Below, piece after piece: positions 60,287 through 64,000 of a stretch of DNA of 64,000 nucleotides. How positions within the stretch are numbered: position 1 is the stretch's first letter; every line of letters begins with the position of its first letter. This DNA is from DAMCAP01 sp964370205 (GTDB lineage: Bacteria > Bacillota > Clostridia > Oscillospirales > Ruminococcaceae), in the NCBI GenBank assembly GCA_964370205.1, contig CAYJIK010000001.1, positions 19,623 to 83,622 of the forward strand. Direction: 5' to 3'. A program made the position numbers and the translations under genes. The notes under the pieces are model-generated. The model made no database searches. It was not told the origin of the DNA and saw only the letters and a list, made by a program, of their open reading frames with translations.

Positions 60287-60811
60287 CTACACTCTCCTCG
60301 AGTAACCAAGCACCACGACACCTTCCTCTATGCTGTAACTGTCCAGCTTAAGCGGAAGCTTTGGATTGTTTTCTAAAAACAACTTTCTTCCTTTGCCAAG
60401 TATAATCGGTAACACACCAACTATATACTCGTCAATAATATCTTCCTTTATAAAAGGATCGATAGTGACGCCGCCACCAAAAAGGTAGACATTCTTACCG
60501 CTGTCCCGCTCCGCTTTTACAATGTCGGTTATATTGCCGTTTATAAACCTGACATTGCCGCTGCTCTCTTTCTGCTGCGATGTCGCCACCAGAACAGTCT
60601 TTTCACCATAAGAGTCCGCCATGCCCTGTTCGTAACACGCTCTCCCCATTACTACAACGTCGATACTATTCGTAAACGCTGTAAAATCCTGCTTGTTTTC
60701 GGTATTCAGTGCCGTGTTGCCGTCGCCACCTATCCAGTCATAGCCGCCATCACTGTCTGCAATGTAACCATCAAGGCTGATAGCGAGGTTTAATATTATT
60801 TTGCCGTTCAT
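60287..60811 (-). CDS. Dihydrofolate reductase-like (RibD C-terminal domain) protein
   Basis: A 174-residue NADPH-dependent reductase-fold protein. It begins NGKIILNLAISLDGYIAD, as in stand-alone RibD_C/YwjB proteins, with VVMGRACYEQG and VYLFGGGVTI as nucleotide-binding stretches. No deaminase domain is present, so a role in riboflavin synthesis is unlikely; the substrate is unknown. GAGGAG RBS. Confidence 0.85.
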   Translation of the reverse strand: MNGKIILNLAISLDGYIADSDGGYDWIGGDGNTALNTENKQDFTAFTNSIDVVVMGRACYEQGMADSYGEKTVLVATSQQKESSGNVRFINGNITDIVKAERDSGKNVYLFGGGVTIDPFIKEDIIDEYIVGVLPIILGKGRKLFLENNPKLPLKLDSYSIEEGVVVLGYSRRV

Positions 60812-60850
60812 ACCAATCTCCTCAGTTGTAAAAATATGGTGTAATAGCTA

Positions 60851-60884
60851 TAAAAAATAGGGGCGACTCTGCGAACCACCCCTA
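60851..60884 (-). terminator. Terminator of tsf
   Basis: TAGGGG (60858-60863) pairs with CCCCTA (60879-60884), followed on the minus strand by T6. Confidence 0.7.
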
Positions 60885-60898
60885 ATGCTTTTATTTAA

Positions 60899-61682
60899 CT
60901 AGTTGCCAACTATTTTTGCTACTTCGTCAGCGAAGTTGTCATCACGCTTTTCGATGCCTTCGCCCTTTTCAAAGCGGACAAACTGTGTGATAGTGATAGC
61001 GCCNNNNNNNNNNNNNNNNNNNNNNNNNNNNNNNNNNNNNNNNNNNNNNNNNNNNNNNNNNNNNNNNNNNNNNNNNNNNNNNNNNNNNNNNNNNNNNNNN
61101 NNNGTATGTGGGGTTTGCAGCAGCTATCTGTAGAGCTACGTTCTTTGCGTATTCGTCAAATGCTTCCTTACTTGCAACAGCGCTGTCAGTAGCAAACTCT
61201 ACCATAACGCCTATACGTCCGCCACCGTGGACATATGTGCAAACACTGCCCTCGTAGCGTGCAAAACGGCGGATCTTCATGTTCTCGCCTATTGTCAGTA
61301 TCTTATCTCTCAGCTGCTCTTCAACAGTGCTACCCTCAACAGTTATAGGCATAAGAGCATCAACATCTGCCGGGTTTGCAGTTCTTATAGCTGTAGCTAC
61401 GTTCTTAACGAAGTTCATGAAGCTCTCGTTCTTAGCAACAAAGTCGGTTTCTGAGTTTACTTCAACAACAACACCGATACCGTCAACTACTTCAGCGTAA
61501 ACAACGCCCTCAGCAGCTATTCTGCCTGCTTTTTTAGCTGCAGCGGCAAGACCCTTTTCTCTAAGCAGCTCGACTGCCTTTTCCATGTCGCCGTTTGCTT
61601 CAGTCAGTGCCTTTTTGCAGTCCATCATTCCAACGCCTGTCTTTTCTCTCAGCGCTGCTACGTCTTTTGCGGTAAATGCCAT
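60899..61682 (-). CDS. tsf: Translation elongation factor Ts (interrupted by assembly gap)
   Basis: The N-terminal 193 residues (AFTAKDVAALREKTGVGMM, the family signature TDFVAKNESF, and AAANPTY) and the last 33 residues (from ITITQFVRFEKGEGIEKRDDN to KIVGN) of EF-Ts, the guanine-exchange factor of EF-Tu. Between them are exactly 100 N. The end is out of frame with the start across 100 bases, and by comparison with typical EF-Ts about 75-85 residues are missing. The N run is therefore a placeholder, not a frameshift. rpsB lies upstream, the usual order. Confidence 0.95.
61004..61103. other. Assembly gap of 100 N
   Basis: One hundred consecutive N within tsf, a conventional scaffold-gap length. 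The true gap is probably nearer 230 bases. Confidence 0.98.
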
Positions 61683-61727
61683 TATAAAAATCTCCTTTTT
61701 AAAAGTTTTAGTGTCTATTTCTCAATT

Positions 61728-61756
61728 CACCCCCGCACCACAAAGGGACGGGGGTG
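61728..61756 (-). promoter_or_regulatory. Hairpin between rpsB and tsf
   Basis: CACCCCCG (61728-61735) pairs perfectly with CGGGGGTG (61749-61756). No T-run follows on the minus strand, so it may stabilise or partly terminate the message and lower tsf relative to rpsB. Confidence 0.55.
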
Positions 61757-61771
61757 ACAGTACGTTACAAA

Positions 61772-62500
61772 TTACTCTGCGCCTTCTTCAGCGTCACTCT
61801 CTTCAACAAAGCCGTCTCTGCCTTGTCTACCTTCGATATACGCACTTGCCATTGTCTGAGCAATAAGCTTAACAGCTCTTATAGCGTCATCGTTACCGGG
61901 GATTATGACGTCGATTTCATCGGGGTCGCAGTTTGTGTCAACAATAGCGACAATCGGTATACCGAGCTTCTTAGCTTCGGCAACAGCGATGCGCTCTTTA
62001 CGTGGGTCAACGATAAACAGCGCTCCGGGGAGTCTGTCCATACCCTTGATACCGCCTAGGAACTTCTCAAGTCTTTCTATCTCAAGCTGTAGCTTGATGA
62101 CTTCCTTCTTGGGAAGCTTGTCGAATGTGCCGTCCTCTTCCATTCTGTGTAGTTGGAACAGGCGGTCAATTCTTCTGCGGATTGTCTTAAAGTTTGTTAG
62201 CATACCACCAAGCCAACGAGCGTTGACATAGTGGATACCTGCACGCTGTGCTTCCTCTTTAACAGAGTCGCCTGCCTGCTTCTTTGTACCTACAAACAGA
62301 ACTGTGTCGCCTGCCGCCGCTACATCTCTTACGAACATGTATGCGTCCTCAAGCATTCTCACTGTCTTCTGCAGGTCGATGATGTAGATTCCGTTTCTCT
62401 CTGTAAAGATATACGGAGCCATTTTGGGGTTCCAGCGGCGTGTCTGATGTCCGAAGTGAACACCTGCCTCCAGAAGTTGCTTCATTGATACTACCGGCAT
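61772..62500 (-). CDS. rpsB: 30S ribosomal protein S2
   Basis: A 242-residue S2. The start is MPVVSMKQLLEAGVHFGHQTRRWNPKM split over the family signature, and GTKKQA, RWLGGMLTNF and IVDTNCDPD are conserved. The end is an acidic tail. ATG 62500 lies behind AAAGGAGG; the open frame to 62563 is leader. It has its own promoter and a leader hairpin and is followed by tsf. Confidence 0.97.
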   Translation of the reverse strand: MPVVSMKQLLEAGVHFGHQTRRWNPKMAPYIFTERNGIYIIDLQKTVRMLEDAYMFVRDVAAAGDTVLFVGTKKQAGDSVKEEAQRAGIHYVNARWLGGMLTNFKTIRRRIDRLFQLHRMEEDGTFDKLPKKEVIKLQLEIERLEKFLGGIKGMDRLPGALFIVDPRKERIAVAEAKKLGIPIVAIVDTNCDPDEIDVIIPGNDDAIRAVKLIAQTMASAYIEGRQGRDGFVEESDAEEGAE

Positions 62501-62535
62501 TGTATTTCCTCCTTTAGTTAAACCTCCGTCAGAGC

Positions 62536-62568
62536 AAAAAGCAGGACCGAATAATCGGCACACCCTGC
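62536..62568 (-). promoter_or_regulatory. Attenuator-like hairpin in the rpsB leader
   Basis: On the minus strand GCAGG (62568-62564) and CCTGC (62545-62541) enclose CCGA/TCGG, followed by T5 (62540-62536). It sits between the promoter and the start, so it could terminate early or bind S2. Confidence 0.5.
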
Positions 62569-62598
62569 AGATAAACTCCGCGTGTGTTTTGCCGAATT

Positions 62599-62627
62599 AT
62601 AATACCACATTTACATCAGAATTGCAA
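62599..62627 (-). promoter_or_regulatory. Sigma-A promoter of rpsB-tsf
   Basis: On the minus strand TTGCAA (62627-62622), 17 bases, TATTAT (62604-62599), giving a leader of about 90 bases. The rest of the gap to 62787 holds no gene. Confidence 0.6.
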
Positions 62628-62787
62628 GTATTTTTTTAGCAGTATTACATATTTTGTGTCTGATGGAAGATGTAGGGGTGTATGCCCCCTTTTTTGATCT
62701 GAAATGAAGGTAGCAAAAAAACGCAACGTCCACCCCCACTCTGGCAATCTCCCCCACCGCAAGAGGCTTCGTCAAAGCATCACACAG

Positions 62788-63909
62788 CTACAACGCCTCA
62801 TAGATATCCCAAACAGCCTTTGTGACACTCTCAACATCGAAACGCTTCACCTTATCTCGGTTAAACGCTCCCATTCTATGTGCAAGCTCGGGGTTGCCGA
62901 CAATCTTATCCAGTGCTTCAGCAAACTGCTCAGGCGAGTTCGGGTCACACAAAAAGCCCCCCTCACCGTCTGTAATCAGGTCCGTGTTACCCCTTATGAC
63001 TGAGCACACGACAGGCTTCCCTGCTGACATTGCCTCCATCAGCGCAAGGGACAAGCCCTCGCGAAAGGACGGAAAACAAAAAACATCGCACGCAGACAGT
63101 AGCTCCTTCACATCACTTCGATACCCCAACAGCGTAACTTGACGTTCCACATCAAACTCTTTAGCCACGTTTACCAAATGCTCTGACAGTTTCCCTCTCC
63201 CTGCTATAAAGTACCGCACATTGCTGTCTTTGTTTTTGGCTATCGCACGTATTACCGTTTCGTGGTTTTTGTTGCTCCCCAGCTCACCCACCGATAAAAC
63301 CATAACCTCCCCCGACTTCAAACCCAGTTCTGCACGCTTCTGTATAACAGCAGTGTCAGAAACAGTGCCGAACACCCCCGTGTCCACCCCCACACCGGGA
63401 ACATAATACACCGATTTTGCAGGCATTTTCGCCTTTGCCAGCGTATAATCTTCGTAGTTTATGGTGATGAGCGCATCTGTAAACCGTGCACAAAATTTCT
63501 CGACAGGGTAGAACAGCAACCAATTAAGTTTGGACGCTCCTTTAAAAAAGTGAAACCCATGCGCCGTGTACACCACCTTTGCGCCGTTCTTTCTAGCCTT
63601 CCGAGCGGCTAGCCTTGTCAATATCCCACCGACAGGTGTGTGGCAGTGGATAATGTCAAAGTCGTGCGTGTCAATAACGGTTTTCAGTTTGCGATACGCC
63701 GACACATTCCCCACACTAAACGGACTGCGCTCAAAAGGCGTGTCCACAAACACATCACAGTAAGGTATAACGCACTCATCATCGTCGTAATCATTGCGAG
63801 CGCAGACATAGGTCTCATAGCCCGCTTCCTTAAACATCTTTAAATAAGGTATATGAAACGTGTTTATATGCGTCTTAACCACCGTCGCTACAAACAACAC
63901 CTTCTTCAT
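62788..63909 (-). CDS. Glycosyltransferase family 4
   Basis: A 373-residue GT-B glycosyltransferase of family 4, as used in capsule or exopolysaccharide assembly. The N-terminal domain has KKVLFVATVVKTHIN, DIIHCHTPVGG and YTAHGFHFFKG. The C-terminal nucleotide-sugar domain has SVGELGSNKNHE and FREGLSLALMEAMSAGKPVV, with the EX7E motif. ATG 63909 follows AAAGG; residues up to 63981 are unlike the family. The acceptor is unknown and no neighbour in the window defines the pathway. Confidence 0.9.
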   Translation of the reverse strand: MKKVLFVATVVKTHINTFHIPYLKMFKEAGYETYVCARNDYDDDECVIPYCDVFVDTPFERSPFSVGNVSAYRKLKTVIDTHDFDIIHCHTPVGGILTRLAARKARKNGAKVVYTAHGFHFFKGASKLNWLLFYPVEKFCARFTDALITINYEDYTLAKAKMPAKSVYYVPGVGVDTGVFGTVSDTAVIQKRAELGLKSGEVMVLSVGELGSNKNHETVIRAIAKNKDSNVRYFIAGRGKLSEHLVNVAKEFDVERQVTLLGYRSDVKELLSACDVFCFPSFREGLSLALMEAMSAGKPVVCSVIRGNTDLITDGEGGFLCDPNSPEQFAEALDKIVGNPELAHRMGAFNRDKVKRFDVESVTKAVWDIYEAL

Positions 63910-64000
63910 AAACACCAACCTTTCATAAGCATCGCCTAACCATCCCACCACCTGCGGAGTTCGCCTCGTAAGCTGCACCAAACCTCACCAATGTAATTTC

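Overview
The window reads as a chromosomal segment of a low-to-moderate GC, endospore-forming Firmicute, most likely a member of Clostridia of the Oscillospirales/Ruminococcaceae kind. The evidence is sporulation and dipicolinate genes (cwlD-like amidase, spoVG, dpaA/dpaB, spoIIM-like), the Gram-positive division genes sepF and divIVA, and the synteny blocks lon-ysxC, cdaA-cdaR, recJ-relA-dtd-hydrolase-hemZ, sepF-divIVA-ileS-lspA-rluD, metG-tatD and rpsB-tsf. No tRNA, rRNA, IS element, prophage, CRISPR array or recognisable defence system was seen. A run of exactly 100 N (61004-61103) inside tsf marks a draft assembly or MAG. The species cannot be named from the sequence alone.

Layout. 1-4.6 kb: end of lon, ysxC, a methyltransferase, a HAD phosphatase, a DivIVA-like coiled-coil protein and ispD-ispF (MEP isoprenoid pathway). 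4.6-9.9 kb: an AT-rich alpha/beta hydrolase, cdaA-cdaR (c-di-AMP synthesis), a COG2509-type flavoprotein and a Nudix hydrolase. 10-18.7 kb: hpf, an rlmL-like methyltransferase, recJ, relA/spoT, dtd, a metallo-beta-lactamase-fold hydrolase and hemZ, i.e. translation and stress functions. 18.8-22.8 kb: a cluster of zinc-ribbon proteins with a MazG-like gene. 23-30.4 kb: sepF, divIVA, ileS behind a 415-bp structured leader, lspA, rluD, a ComEA-like protein and a cwlD-like amidase. 30.4-34 kb: a GNAT protein, radA, a small Cys-rich protein and an M24 peptidase. 34-38.4 kb (minus strand): pyrophosphatase-like protein, GNAT, glmS, murC (UDP-sugar and peptidoglycan supply). 38.7-44 kb: spoVG, dpaA-dpaB, rhodanese, Nudix, a TIGR04086 protein, spoIIM-like and xerD. 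44.4-64 kb (all minus): HD protein, CD1247-type protein, efp, DUF378, tatD, metG, GNAT, a TM/coiled-coil orphan, dusB, a secreted CARDB-like protein with an RND transporter, an MOP flippase, small proteins, tsf, rpsB and a glycosyltransferase.

Gene orientation changes from almost all plus (1-34 kb) to almost all minus (43-64 kb). At the flip, beside a single Xer recombinase, lies a perfect 28-bp palindrome with the 11-6-11 layout of a dif site; this is the most interesting observation in the window. Others are: several starts where a Shine-Dalgarno sequence and the start codon are separated by a hairpin (7.8, 18.8 and 31.0 kb); a repeat-rich ileS leader that is not a recognisable T-box; a sigma-K-like promoter in front of dpaAB; a zinc-ribbon gene cluster; and an RND pump paired with a secreted Ig-like protein instead of an adaptor and outer-membrane channel. 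Most of the remainder is conserved housekeeping content.
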